Below are positions 46,461 through 57,544 of a stretch of 64,000 bases of DNA, piece by piece. Positions within the stretch are counted from its first letter, which is position 1; every line of letters starts with the position of its first letter. Under the pieces are notes generated by a model. That model was not told the DNA's origin. It worked only from the letters and a program-made list of their open reading frames with translations, and made no database searches. The stretch spans positions 61,096,880 to 61,160,879 of the forward strand of contig OU744731.1 of assembly GCA_916613615.1 (NCBI GenBank). The letters are read 5' to 3'. A program made the translations under genes and the position numbers. Origin of the DNA: Steromphala cineraria. Lineage: Eukaryota; Mollusca; Gastropoda; Trochida; Trochidae.

Positions 46461-47351
46461 CGGAACAAGATGACATGGAAATTACGAGAAAGCAACTTGA
46501 GGTGGGGGGCAGATTTGCCCCAAAGAGAAATACCAACGACTTGAAGAGCGGATTTCTGAAGAGAAGGACTTGTTGGAAACTGGTGCCAAGACTTTTGGCG
46601 AATGACAAAACAAAATTATTTCACGAGGGACATAAACTTGATATGAAAGGGGAAGCTCGTTAGATATCCTATTTATTACAAACCTGCATTTCACACGATT
46701 TATTGCCTTTTTAAACATTGTGCCTATAAAGAGACGGAACGGCGGATGAATTTCCAACCACGTCACAGCCTTAAATATTATAATATTACGACATTGAATA
46801 TTCACATTTAAAAATGCTACCCTACATTGATTCATAGTACATGGTGAAATGTAAGTAAAACAGCACTTTAGACATAAACGAAGCGTACGTGAAAATAAAT
46901 TAAATCTCTATGCGCGAGAGCAGGTCAGAGTTATCTTTCTTTGATCAACGGAATGACATGACGGCCGCCATATGCCTGTATCTTTTCGTCAAAATGTGTA
47001 AGCAACTGCCTTAAAAGTAAGTTTAAGATTATTTTCATAGTTGAAATGGGCTTCGGTTTGATTTAATGTTGTCTTAAGAATATTCAGTTGTCACAGTTAA
47101 TACCTAATTAGCAGCACTGTCTCATGACAAATGACACATGTAAATAAAGAAATTCTCTCCTCTACGCGATGGTGAAAATATTTTTTAATTATATCTAACG
47201 GTTTGTGAGATATGAATGCAGCTAGGCGGGTACCCTCACTCATTTTGAGGTAAAAAATGAAATTGAGACACTTGTCGCAACACTTGCCACTTCTTTATTT
47301 TTGTGGGTGCATATGCAAATGATACTTGTAAATAATGACAATTCTCTCTCA

Positions 47352-47939
47352 TTTTTACCTCATCTGGCCTGTAAGGCCCGATGGGCTTATGGCTTGGCAT
47401 GGTGTCCGGCGTCCGTCAGTCCGTCCGTAAACTTTGTGGAATTTCAACTTCTTCTCCTGAACCATAAGGCCTAGAAAGCTGAAACTTTGTGTACAGACTC
47501 CTTGGCTAGTGAGGATTATAAATTGTAGCTTTTGTGGCTCTGTGGCCCCTAAAAGGGGTCGCAGGGGCCACACCCTAAAAATCTATTTTCATCTTGTTCT
47601 CCAGGAGCATAAGGCCTAGAAAGCTGAAACTTTGTGTACAGACTCCTTGGCTAGTGAGGATAATAAATTGTAGCTTTGGTAGCCCTGTGGCCCCTAATAA
47701 GGGCCGCATGGGCCACACCCTTCAAACCTATTTTCATCTTTTTCTCTAGAAGCATAAGGCCTAGAAAGCTGAAACTTTGTGTACAGACTCTTGAGTACAG
47801 AGTCTTGGCTATTGAGGATTATAAATTGTAGCTTTGGTGACCATCTGTCCCCAAATAAGGGGGGAACCACATTGGCCACATCCTAAAGCAAAATCAAATG
47901 TAAAGCCTGATGATCTACAGAGCCAATGGCTCTATTTTT
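47352..47939 (+). mobile_element. HINE-like element, family A
   Basis: TTTTTACCTCATCTGGCCTG at the left, a short GTCAGTCCGTCCGT microsatellite, three cores, and the AGAGCCAATGGCTCT hairpin at the right. Lies in intron 11, 140 bp before exon 12. Confidence 0.75.
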
Positions 47940-48077
47940 GAGAAAATGTTTGATACTTGTGGCAGATTTCGCGGCGCTTGCAGTTTCTTTACTTTTTCGT
48001 GGGCATTTACAAATGACATCGGAGTGAAGCTTGTTCTTCGCCCTTTTCAATGATAGAACTGATTTTTAATTTTTCAG

Positions 48078-48155
48078 ATGACGCCAACACTGACAACAAG
48101 GATCATGATGGAGAGGATGTCGATGATGATTTTCGCATGGATGTTGAGGATGACG
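48078..48155 (+). CDS. exon 12 of the model, Asp-rich
   Basis: Acceptor TAATTTTTCAG, donor GACG|GTAATA. Reads DDANTDNKDHDGEDVDDDFR then MDVEDD, strongly acidic. 78 nt, phase 1 at both ends. It resembles in charge the acidic tract of exon 4. Confidence 0.8.
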
Positions 48156-48295
48156 GTAATAGATCTACGTTTTCTTAATTAGAAATAGGCTCCATTAATC
48201 ATTAAATTCTTCATTTTGAGTCTCATAATGAGTTTTGTAATGTTTTGATGATTATTATGTACCCCTGCTATGACATAGTATATGTCCTTCTGTAT

Positions 48296-49387
48296 CGCCA
48301 TCCCTAATAAGGGCCACAGGGTCCACGCCCTAAAAAACTATTTTCATCTTCTTCTCCTGAACCATAAGGCCTAGAAAGCTGAAACTTTGTGTACAGACTC
48401 CTTGGCTAGTGAGGATTATAAATTGTAGCTTTAGTGGCCCTGTGACCCCTAATAAGGGCCACAGGGGCCATGGCCTAAAAACCTATTTTCATCTTCTTCT
48501 CCAGAACTTTAAGGCCTAGTAAGCTGAAACTTTGTGTACAGACTCCTTGGCTAGTGAGGATTATAAATTGTAGCTTCGGTAGCCCTGTGACCCCAAATAA
48601 GGGCCACAGGGGCCACGCCCTAAAAACCTATTTTTACCTTCTTCTCCAGAACCATAAGGCCTAGAAAGCTGAAACTTTATGTACAGACTCCTTGGCTAGT
48701 GAGGATTATAAATTGTAGCTTTGGTAGCCCTGTGTCCCCTAATAAGGGCCACAGGGGCCACGCCCTAAAAACCTATTTTCATCTTCTTCTCCAGGAGCAT
48801 AAGGCCTAGAAAGCTGAAACTTTGTGTATAGCCTCTTTAAAGAGTGAGGAATATAAATTGTAGCTTTGGTGGCCCTGTGACCCCTAATAAGGGCCACAGG
48901 GGCCACACCCTAAAAACCTATTTTCATCTTCATCTCCTGAACCATAAGGCCTAGAAAGCTGAAACTTTGTGTACAGACTCCTTGACTGGTGAAGATTATA
49001 TATTGTAGCTTTGGTGGCCCTGTGACCCCTAATAAGGGCCACAGGGGCCACGCCCTAAAAACCTATTTTCAAAGTCTTTTCCAGAAGCATTAGGCCTAGA
49101 AAGCTGAAACTTTGTGGACAGACTCCTTGACTAGTGAGGATTATGAATTGTAGCTTTGGTGACTCTGTTGCCCCTAATAAAGGCAACATGAACGTCTTTC
49201 AAATCTATTTTCATCTACTTCTGAAGTATAAGGCCTAGAAAACTGAAACTTGTCGCCTATACATATACTTAATTTTATGATTGGTGCCCCTGTGGCCTCT
49301 ACAAAGGGGGAATCACATTGGCCACACTCTACAGCATAATTGATGATGAAGCCTGATGAGCTACAGAGCCAATGGCTCTATTTTTTT
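48296..49387 (+). mobile_element. HINE-like element, family A, 5'-truncated
   Basis: Starts inside a core (CCCTAATAAGGGCCACAGG) without the GGCCTG terminus or microsatellite. About seven cores, then a complete 3' end with the AGAGCCAATGGCTCT hairpin and T7. Lies in intron 12. Confidence 0.7.
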
Positions 49388-50227
49388 CTCACACTTTCTG
49401 AAATATAAAATCGAATCCGGTTAAATCCTGTTGTGGAGGGAGAGGTGAAAATTCTGATGAGTCTTCTCTCCTACCTTTGTTGGATGCTCAACTCTTTCCC
49501 AGAATACATTTTGACAGAAGGCTCTCAGATAAATCTTAATAACCAGCGTTTCTGTATTGAGTGCTTGACTAAACGTCGCAAAACAAGCAAAAGTGTAATA
49601 TGGTGGTACAGTTTACATATTTTTGGCCAGATAATGTCGTAGTGAATGATTTATTACCTGTACATTAAAGCATTGGATTTCGGAAACTATTTTTTGCAGT
49701 TAAGAGTTAAGCGATGAATATCCATTAAGATAAAACATTCTTGAAATATTCCACCAGTCTTCAATTGATTAATGCATTGAATCTATGAATTAAAGGTAAA
49801 AAATATCTCTTGTAAACCATCACTTTGTTTGTGTAAATTATAAAGGTTTTTTACTAACTTTTAGTGTTATGACTGTCGATAAATAGTTTGACGTTTTGCT
49901 TAAGAAACTATTTCTGGTACTTTAAGCCCACACACTGACCTTTAAATATATATCAACTTTTGGCCCTCCATTAGATTCTGATTGGCAGAAGATTGTCTCA
50001 TACTTTGTTTTGCTTTTTTGTAGAGTCGATACTGTCTTTGTTATTTCCTGCATACTGTTTTTGTCAAAATATATAAAACAATAACGGGATAAAAATGTAA
50101 AACAAATAATTTAAGGACATTTGTTTCATTGGATTATGATGCCTGCTGTTAATCCTCGAAAACACATGCTGTCAGCATGACAGGATTGATAAGCTTACAA
50201 AAAGTTTGTTCACCTCTTCTTTGCTAG

Positions 50228-50464
50228 ATTTCAAGACTCTCAGCCAGTCCATCAAGAAGAGGGATTTCATGAAGACAAAGCTCGAAGTCCTTGAGGTTCC
50301 CCACACAAGCTGTGTGACAGTCAGACAACTCCCAGATAATGTCACAGAGGAAAATATAGATATGTGCTTCGAGAATAAGAAAAGAAGTCAGGGAGGAACT
50401 GTTGAAGAGGTCATCCTGAACAAGGAGGATAGTTCTGCCGTTGTCAAGTTCACCGAATCATCAG
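50228..50464 (+). CDS. exon 13 of the model: RRM-like domain of PARP10/14 type
   Basis: Acceptor CCTCTTCTTTGCTAG, donor TCAG|GTAGGG. 237 nt encode 79 residues. After a Lys-rich lead comes CVTVRQLPDNVTEENIDMCF (beta1, loop, alpha1 of an RRM), then ENKKRSQGGTVEEVILNKED and AVVKFTESS. The order xVxVxxLPxxVxExxxxxxFENKKRSxGGxVxxV is the signature of the N-terminal RRM-like repeats in PARP10 and PARP14 and their relatives. The domain continues into exon 14. In PARP14 such repeats precede macro and ART domains, and the family mono-ADP-ribosylates proteins or nucleic acids in innate immunity. Here only this part is visible. Confidence 0.82.
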
Positions 50465-50626
50465 GTAGGGCATTCCTTTTGACAGTGCAGGTTTTTAATA
50501 TGTTGTCATCTTTGTATGGAGAGTGTTTAACAATCAATATAACTAGAAGATGAGGATGTGTTAGTGTGACTCAATTGTAAAGTATGGTGGAATGGCATCA
50601 TATGATATACTAAGTATATTATTGAG

Positions 50627-52265
50627 TTTTTAGCTCATCAGGACTGAAAGTCCAGATGGGCTTATGGCATGGCCCGTCGTCCGGCGTCCGTCCGTCGTCC
50701 GTCGTCTGTCGTCCGTCCGTCCGTAAACTTTTGACACTTTCGACTTCTCCTCATGAACCATACACATAAGAGAGCTGAAATTTTGTGTACAAGTACCTTA
50801 GCATATGGAGATTCTAATTTGTAACTTTGGTGACCCTGTGACCCCAAATAGGGTCACAGGGGTCACAACTTTAAAAACCTATTTTCATCTTCTTCTCCAG
50901 TTCCAGAAGGAGTAGAGAGTTAAAAATTATATGTGCAGACTCCTTGGACAATGGAGATTCTAATTTGTAACTTTGGTGACCCTGTGACCCCAAATAGGGT
51001 CACAGGGGTCACAACCTTAAATACCTATTTTCATCTTCTTCTCCAGTTCCAAAAGGAGTAGAGAGTTAAAAATTATATGTGCAGACTCCTTGGACAATGG
51101 AGATTCTAATTTGTAACTTTGGTGACCCTGTGACCCCAAATAGGGTCACAGGGGTCACAACCTTAAAAACCTATTTTCATCTTCTTCTCCAGTTCTAAAA
51201 GGACTAGAGAGTTAAAAACGATATGTGCAGACTCCTTGGCCAATGGGGATTCTATATTGTAGATTTCGTGACCCCATGACCCCAAATAGGGTCACAGGGG
51301 TCACAACCTTAAAAACCTATTTTCATCTTCTTCTCCAGTTCTAAAAGGACTAGAGAGTTGAAAGTGATATGTGCAGACTCCTTGGACAATGGAGATTCTA
51401 ATTTGTAACTTTGGTGACCCTGTGACCCCAAATAGGGTCACAGGGGTCACAACTTTAAAAACCTATTTTCATCTTCTTCTCCAGTTCCAGAAGGACTAGA
51501 GGGTTAAAAATGATATGTGCAGACTCCTTGGCCAATGGGGATTCTAATTTGTAGATTTTGTGACCCTGTGATCCCAAATAGGGTCACAGGGGTCACAACC
51601 TTAAATACCTATTTTCATCTTCTTCTCCAGTTCCAAAAGGAGTAGAGAGTTAAAAATTATATGTGCAGACTCCTTGGACAATGGAGATTCTAATTTGTAA
51701 CTTTGGTGACCCTGTGACCCCAAATAGGGTCACAGGGGTCACAACCTTAAACACCTATTTTCATCTTCTTCTCCAGTTCTAAAAGGACTAGAGAGTTAAA
51801 AACGATATGTGCAGACTCCTTGGCCAATGGGGATTCTAATTTGTAGATTTCGTGACCCCATGACCCCAAATAGGGTCACAGGGGTCACAACCTTAAAAAC
51901 CTAATTTCATCTTCTTCTCCAGTTCTAAAAGGACTAGAGAGTTAAAAGTGATATGTGCAGACTCCTTGGACAATGGGGATTCTAATTTGTAACTTTGGTG
52001 AACCTGTGACCCCAAATAGGGTCACAGGGGTCACAACCTTAAAAACCTATTTTCATCTTCTTCTCAAGTTCCAAAAGGTCTAGAGAGCTGAAATTATATG
52101 TGCAGACTCCTTGGCCACTTTCATCATCATCTTTAGCTCCTAAAGGTCTATTGAGCTGAAAGACTGCATGTAGACTCCTTGGCCAATTGGGATTCTAAAT
52201 TGTAGGTTTTGTGACCCCATGAGCCCAAATAGGGTCACAGGGGTCACAATCTTAAAAACCTATTT
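50627..52265 (+). mobile_element. HINE-like element, family B
   Basis: TTTTAGCTCATCAGGACTGA at the left, a CGTCCGTCCGTCGTCCGTCG microsatellite, then ten cores of ~145 bp marked by GGTGACCCTGTGACCCCAAA and GGGTCACAGGGGTCACAA. It is followed by a unique tail that is repeated at 62668-62840. Lies in intron 13. Confidence 0.7.
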
Positions 52266-52426
52266 TTCTCCATTAGATGACAGTCTATGGCAAATTTATT
52301 TCTCCTTGGATATTTTAGTGTGGACTTCCACTGTCTGATATTGACTATCTAGAAAGTGTTGAGTGATAATACATTTGTTTTGTAATTTTTTTATAGGTTT
52401 TCTTGCAATAGGTAACATCAGTTTCA

Positions 52427-52503
52427 TTTTTAGCTCATCTTGCCTGTATAAAGCAAACTTGATATGATGCCTGATGAGCTACAGAGCCAATGGCTCTATT
52501 TTT
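52427..52503 (+). mobile_element. 77-bp minimal HINE: both termini, no cores
   Basis: TTTTTAGCTCATCTTGCCTG directly joined, through 30 bp, to GATGCCTGATGAGCTACAGA and the AGAGCCAATGGCTCT hairpin. All cores and the microsatellite are gone. Confidence 0.75.
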
Positions 52504-52850
52504 GTAAATCTTGTTTTACTTTCTCGCTTATACCTAAATTATGACATCACTTAATATCTTTAAACAATTCACTTAAACTTCAAACCAGACTAGTTTCGTA
52601 CCAAATATAGATAAATAAAGTCCCTTTCCGTAATATTGCCATAACAAACATTGCTTTTAGAATATTGACAAAGTTTTCTTGAGGTTTTTCCTTAGATCTG
52701 ATGTTGATTTTCAAGAAATCACATCTTATTTGTGTTGAATTTATTACAATTTACTTGTAGAATATTGAGAAAAAATTCTGGAAAAACATCTATTAGGTGT
52801 AGATTCTTCAGAAAAATTCTTATATGTGTTGCATTGGTTACATATTACAG

Positions 52851-53191
52851 GTGCGGAACGTGTCTGTAAGCATGGTCATGAACTTGAGAAATCCAGAGTT
52901 GAAGTCTGCCTCCATTTCGAGTGTCTTGGAGAATCTGGTGGATCTCCAGAAAAACCTAGAAAATAAGAGCTGCAGTTCAGGAGGATTATGATCGAAATGA
53001 TAAACCAGGTTCGATTGCACAAATCCTTTGATGTTGGCAAACTGAAGTTGCTGAGTGCGAAAGGAATTCTCCCAGAGAGACGTGAATATGTCGCCATTCA
53101 ATGTAATCTTCAAACTGGAGAAGTTGAATTTCTTGGACAGGAAAATGATGTCCAGCAAGTGCTCATGAATGTTCTTGAAATGATGACTTCA
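52851..53191 (+). CDS. exon 14 of the model, with in-frame stop
   Basis: Acceptor ACATATTACAG, donor TTCA|GTAAGT. The frame first completes the RRM (GAERVCKHGHELEKSRVEVC), then meets TAA at 52964-52966, then stays open in the same frame for 75 codons, reading FRRIMIEMINQVRLHKSFDV through LLSAKGILPERREYVAIQCN to VLMNVLEMMTS. The downstream part has the look of a KH-like repeat of PARP14 proteins. A stop inside an exon with good splice sites on both sides suggests a nonsense allele, a sequencing error, or a decaying gene. Alternatively the TAA ends a short isoform. Confidence 0.7.
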
Positions 53192-53229
53192 GTAAGTGAA
53201 CAGAAGAGTTCAGCAGTGGTGTAGGAACA

Positions 53230-53246
53230 GGGGGGGGGGGGGGGGG
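53230..53246. repeat. poly-G run
   Basis: 17 consecutive G, 38 bp after the exon 14 donor. Assembly length uncertain. Confidence 0.85.
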
Positions 53247-53494
53247 CGCCACTACAAAAAGTTTCGGAATTAAATTGTTTTATATTATTACCAACTCGTC
53301 AAACTGATAGCTATAAGGGTACATTAAATATATATTGGTATGATTAACATAAGTTCTTTTTACCAATAACTAAAAGAATGGACTATGTGCAGTATGCTAT
53401 GAATAATTCGAGTTCAGAATATTTCATTTAAATATCAAGAAGGTTTTGACCTCTTCACACATGCAGTAGCCTAAATTCTGCCATGTAGAATCAC

Positions 53495-53878
53495 GTGCTT
53501 AGCAGCACACTCGCACGTGTTGTTGGATCACATTCAAAGAAGCAAGGATGTGTTGTGAAAAAAGTAACAAGTATGGACACAGTCATCGACACATTGTCAT
53601 CAACCCCAGTATTTGAGGACCTGTTTGGGGATGTCACGCGATTGCTGAAGTTGTATCTCACCATGCCAGTGACAACCGCTTCAAGAGAAAGGTACTTCTC
53701 AAACTTGAGACGTTTGAGAACGTATCTGCGATCAACCATGACACAAGAGAGGTTGAACAGTGTGCTTGTCCTTCATACCCACAAGGATCTCACGGACAAT
53801 ATCTGCCTGAAAGATATTGCTGAGGACTTTGTGTCATCAAATGAAAGGCGCAGATGTGTCTTTGGCAGATATCATTAG
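53495..53878 (+). pseudogene. hAT transposase, C-terminal dimerisation fragment
   Basis: The 127-residue open frame ends in the hAT C-terminal signature: LLKLYLTMPVTTASRERYFS, LRRLRTYLRSTMTQERLNSV and LLHTHKD-like VLHTHKDLTDN. This block forms the dimerisation part of hAT (Ac-like) transposases and the domesticated 52-kDa repressor/ZMYM-type relatives. The BED or TTF finger, the RNase H-like catalytic core and the large insertion are absent upstream, so it is a truncated copy. It sits in the last intron or downstream of the PARP-like gene and is followed by a 59-bp tandem repeat. Confidence 0.85.
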
Positions 53879-54027
53879 TTAAAACCTGACAGTTGTATCT
53901 TGCTATTAGAAGATGTGTCTTTGACAGATATCATTACTTAAAACCTGACAGTTGTATCTTGCTATTAGAAGATGTGTCTTAGACAGATATCATTAGTTAA
54001 AACCTGACAGTTGTATCTTGTTATTAG
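53850..54027 (+). repeat. three 59-bp tandem units after the hAT fragment
   Basis: Units starting AGATGTGTCTTTGRCAGATA and containing AAACCTGACAGTTGTATCTT. The first unit includes the last codons and stop of the transposase frame, so the coding end itself was tandemly amplified into the 3' region. Confidence 0.85.
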
Positions 54028-54039
54028 CAATTAAACTTG

Positions 54040-55088
54040 ACCCATGTATCTTAAGGAATAAAGGTTTTGAAAGGAAATGTTGTTTTTGATGGCTTTTGGT
54101 CAAGAAAAATGACTACAGATGAATGAAAAGAGGTTGAAAACTTTAATTATCAAATGCAGTTAACATACTTATTGATTTTACAAGACAATTTACGAAAATA
54201 GTCATCTTTATACACCTGCTAACCTAAATATTTAAATGCAATTTTAGATCTACGGTTTATTTCAATGTATAAGGCGAGTTTTTAATGCCAGAAATTAGGG
54301 GGTCAAAGAAGGGGGTCGCCCAATACACAAGGTCAAAAACTAGAGGCCAAGTGCGGGGTATCTGCCAACCCAACAAGTCAAGCGAGTCGATGTTTACACC
54401 GGATGTCCATTACACAATCATCGATGTCATCTCAAATTTAATCTTGTAAAATAAAATACCTTTGTCTTATTGTTATTTTTAAATGAAAATATAGAGAGAA
54501 ATATGAATGAAAATTCAAAATAACTTAGCAATCAAAATTATCCATGTACCGGACCAAAGGAAATATTCCAACACGTGTTTGCTTGTCGATAACGTGTTAT
54601 GTTAGTGTCGGTGTCGGTGTCATACGAGATAGGACCTCGTGATGAAATAACTTGACATAATTGAAGATAAAAATAAATTTGATTAATTAACATTGTTTTG
54701 ATGACTGATATCGTGACTTTATTTTTCTTTATGGATATATTTAACAAAACTTATGCTGCCCAAATTATTTTATCAATTATGAAGGCGATGTATAACTCAG
54801 TTTTTACTAGGCAGCAATTATTCTTTACAGGCCTTAAGGCCTTTTCAATATGCAATTTGTGTTAGATTTTCTGATTGGTGCACTATTACAACTTCCTTTC
54901 TATTAACCAATGAAAAAGCTTGAAACAAATATAGCATTACCAGTACGTTGACTGAACGTTTGTTTGGATTTCTGAATGAGAATGATGAAAACGAAACATG
55001 ACACAGTAATGGGAGTTTGTTGACTGTAGCCTTGCTTGTTATCAGAAGCAAATGATAAATCATTGAATAAAATAACAAACACTGTAAG
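54040..55088. other. unassigned spacer left of the DIRS element
   Basis: No gene recognised. At 54300-54345 is GAAGGGGGTCGCCCAATACA, which recurs at about 61750 on the far side of the DIRS element. A short GTGTCGGTGTCGGTGTC repeat lies at about 54606. Confidence 0.45.
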
Positions 55089-55286
55089 TAATTATTGGCG
55101 TAAACTATACCTCTGGGACACTCTGAACCCTCTTTTCGTTCCTCAGAACGTGCTTGCAGAAGTCTAAATAAAAATAAAGTAAAAAACCTAAGTCATATTT
55201 ACCATTAGTGGTATGCAGCTCCTTCACTTCAACCTGGAGTTATCTCCCTTCGTAGGCCACGCCTCCTTCCTTCATATTCTTTTCTG
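55089..55286 (+). repeat. DIRS left inverted terminal repeat
   Basis: Begins TAATTATTGGCGTAAACTAT. From CCTCTGGGACACTCTG onward it is the reverse complement of the right repeat with about seven mismatches in 175 bp. It probably contains the promoter of the element. Confidence 0.9.
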
Positions 55287-55513
55287 CAAGCATCCTGCAT
55301 GGATGTGCTATTCAGAAGTCTAGATATTTTCATCAACTACTTCTTCTAGCAAGCTCCTCTTGCTCTGAAATTGGTATGTGTTGTCGACATTAGGTCTTAG
55401 GACAATCGCATTCGTTTTTTGTGTGTTTTGAACTGATATTTTGTGACTTTTGAACAATTTTTTTCTTGACATCGGCGTTTTTTCCGCGAAGTACGAAATT
55501 GTGTGACGTCATC

Positions 55514-57544
55514 ATGGCTTCCCAGCGTAGATGTGTTCAATGTCAAAAGTTTTTATCTGACAAAGATCCCCATTCACTGTGCGCGTTTTGTGATACCAAT
55601 CCTATTTGCTTCCCTGACGCAAAATGTTTACTTTGTAGTTATTTGGATAATGAAACTTGGGAAAAACTTTGTGAAATTCGTGCTAAGAGATCACGTAGAT
55701 CTTCTCTCACTCCTCATTCTCCCTTGCCTATTTTGGATGATAATTCTTCCCAGCCTATTCCTTCGGGTACTGTGTCGGTAAAATCCAATCCTTCTCCCGA
55801 TCTGACAGGTTTTTTGACTTCGTTCAAGCATGAGATTTTTTCCCAGAACTTTAAGGACTTAGAACGTCGTAATGATGAGAAACTTTCTTCCCTTAAGAAA
55901 TCCCTAACCGCGGCTAAGTCTCGCTCGAGTTCAACGGCTAAGGACGGCCCTTCACGGAAGGGTCCGTCCAGTTCCGAGTCCGGCCGTGGTTCTAAGTCTA
56001 GTTCATCTAAGCGGGCCGCCGATCTGGTCAGTGCGAAGGTTACGGCGGGTGACTCTAAGAGACAGTGTTTGCCGGTCACGGACCTGTCTGAGGGCCGTGG
56101 AGGCCAGGTGAAATCCCTAACCCAGTCTGGCGACTCTTCTGTCACAGAGCTGGACAGGACTCACGGTGATGACGCCGATAACCTGCTCCGTCGCACCCAG
56201 ACTGGGACGGTTCAGGCCGGGTCACACGTGGGAGACGGCAAGTCCGTCAACGGTCCCTCAGCTACTGGCCCAGTCCAGGACGCTGGTGTCACGGACGACC
56301 CGTGTGATTCGCGCCAGGGCACGCATTTGATACAGCCTGCCACGGACGGCACGGACTCCGCGGCGGGACTAGGTCACGTAACGGGTGGCAACAATAACAA
56401 TAACAAACGGGCCGTGCTTGATTATGTGGACGTGTCAGATCCGCCGTTCATTCCTATATTGACTGGCTTACAGTCCGATGAACAGCAACCCACGGAGGTT
56501 AAGCTTCACTCTCATGAAGGTTTAATGATTATTCCTGCCGTTGATTCTCCGGATTTAAACCCTAATTGGTCCTTCCCAGAGAAGATAGATTTTCTTTATA
56601 AACTCAAACCCTGCACTGTGCCGTCAGTTTTTGATGAGGAATTAGTTCAATCTTTACCGGAGGAACTGGGTTCTACAGGCGTACTTCCCCCTAAGAGAGC
56701 TCCAAAACGTTCGCTTCCTCATTCAAGACTGGTTTAGCTGTCATTAATGCCAACATCGCCAAGGCCAAGGATGCCTCCTCTCTTGCTAAGCTGCCTTTAA
56801 AACAGGCTTACGTTATCCACGACAGAGCCTTCCCAGCATTAGCGCCCGATGTAGATAAGGAGTTTTCCCGCCTAAATTCCAGGAATATTCAGAGGCCTCA
56901 AGCAGACAGAATTTCCGTGGCAAAAAAGGACATTAAGGATCTGGACGCATCGAGCCGTAGCGCAGTTGATATCCTATCTTATATTAACTGGTTCGCCGCA
57001 GGAGTCAGGCAATTACTACCGCCAACCTTCCAGGATTACAAGGGCATCAAACCAGCTACGTTAACTGTCATGAGTGCCGAGGAGGTGGCTCTGGCCCACT
57101 CTTTCCTGGATGTTATATACCAAGCTGTTGGGGATGCTACGCAAGCTCAACTTGCCTCCATCGCTCGCCTCACTGCTCTTGAGAGGTCTCATCTCCTTAG
57201 CTCTGTCAGGAATTTACCTACCGACTCCAAGGAAGACTTATTTCAACAACCATTGGACTCGGAAACTATGTTTAATGGTCAGGTTCCCCAAGCCATCGCC
57301 ACTCAGGATGCCCAGACATCTAGGAACTTGAACCAGCAACTAGCTTCAGCACTTTTGCAACAGAATAGACAGAGAGGCAATTTCCGTGGCAAGAGAGGCC
57401 CTTCGTCATCTACCCCCTTTTAATAGAAACAGGTACGCAGCTCAGGCTTCCCCGCCTCCTAGAGAGAACCAGGATCCCCCTGCCAGATCTAGTTTTCGTG
57501 GCAGAGGTAACCGCAGCGCCAGGAATACACAGTACCGACATTGA
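55514..57544 (+). pseudogene. DIRS gag-like ORF, frameshifted
   Basis: The ATG at 55514 (ATCATGGCTTCC) is preferred to the non-ATG opening at 55466. The N-terminus has paired Cys-x2-Cys clusters (CVQCQKF, CAFC, CLLC) resembling a zinc-binding module. Then comes a Ser/Arg/Lys-rich middle, a long Gly/Asp/Thr-rich variable stretch, and a conserved C-terminal half. The frame from 55514 stops at 56735-56737. The coding signal continues in another frame through 56917-57423, and after a second break near 57415 returns to the first frame with an Arg/Gly-rich tail ending at 57542-57544. The first break lies at an AAAA run (about 56703). These are described as damage or possible recoding sites. Gag would package the element RNA. 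Confidence 0.8.

Larger units (their letters stand above)
30002..53191 (+). other. PARP10/14-like gene, partial: 14-exon model
   Basis: Fourteen exons were read by eye from acceptor/donor pairs: 30002-30020, 30631-30726, 32475-32606, 35383-(first donor 35870), 37517-37633, 38378-38716, 40117-40166, 40791-40842, 43181-43272, 43603-43668, 44478-44571, 48078-48155, 50228-50464, 52851-53191. Phases agree at all 13 junctions, and most introns are phase 1. The product starts with an uncharacterised region, then an acidic Ser/Glu tract, unassigned domains, a Pro/Gln stretch, an Asp-rich linker, an RRM-like domain of the PARP10/14 type, and a KH-like segment. The start codon, macro and ART domains are not in the window, so the product name is an inference from the RRM exon. 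Exon 14 contains an in-frame TAA at 52964-52966. The exon 4 donor is ambiguous because of the minisatellite. Confidence 0.7.

Noticed and set aside
50206..50553. Reading 50206-50553 as a complete small protein
   Set aside because: The first codons are intron pyrimidine tract and the last 30 lie beyond the TCAG|GTAGGG donor. It is exon 13.
55714..56145. Minus-strand ORF of 143 codons in DIRS gag
   Set aside because: Antisense of the Ser/Arg-rich gag region, with no independent evidence.
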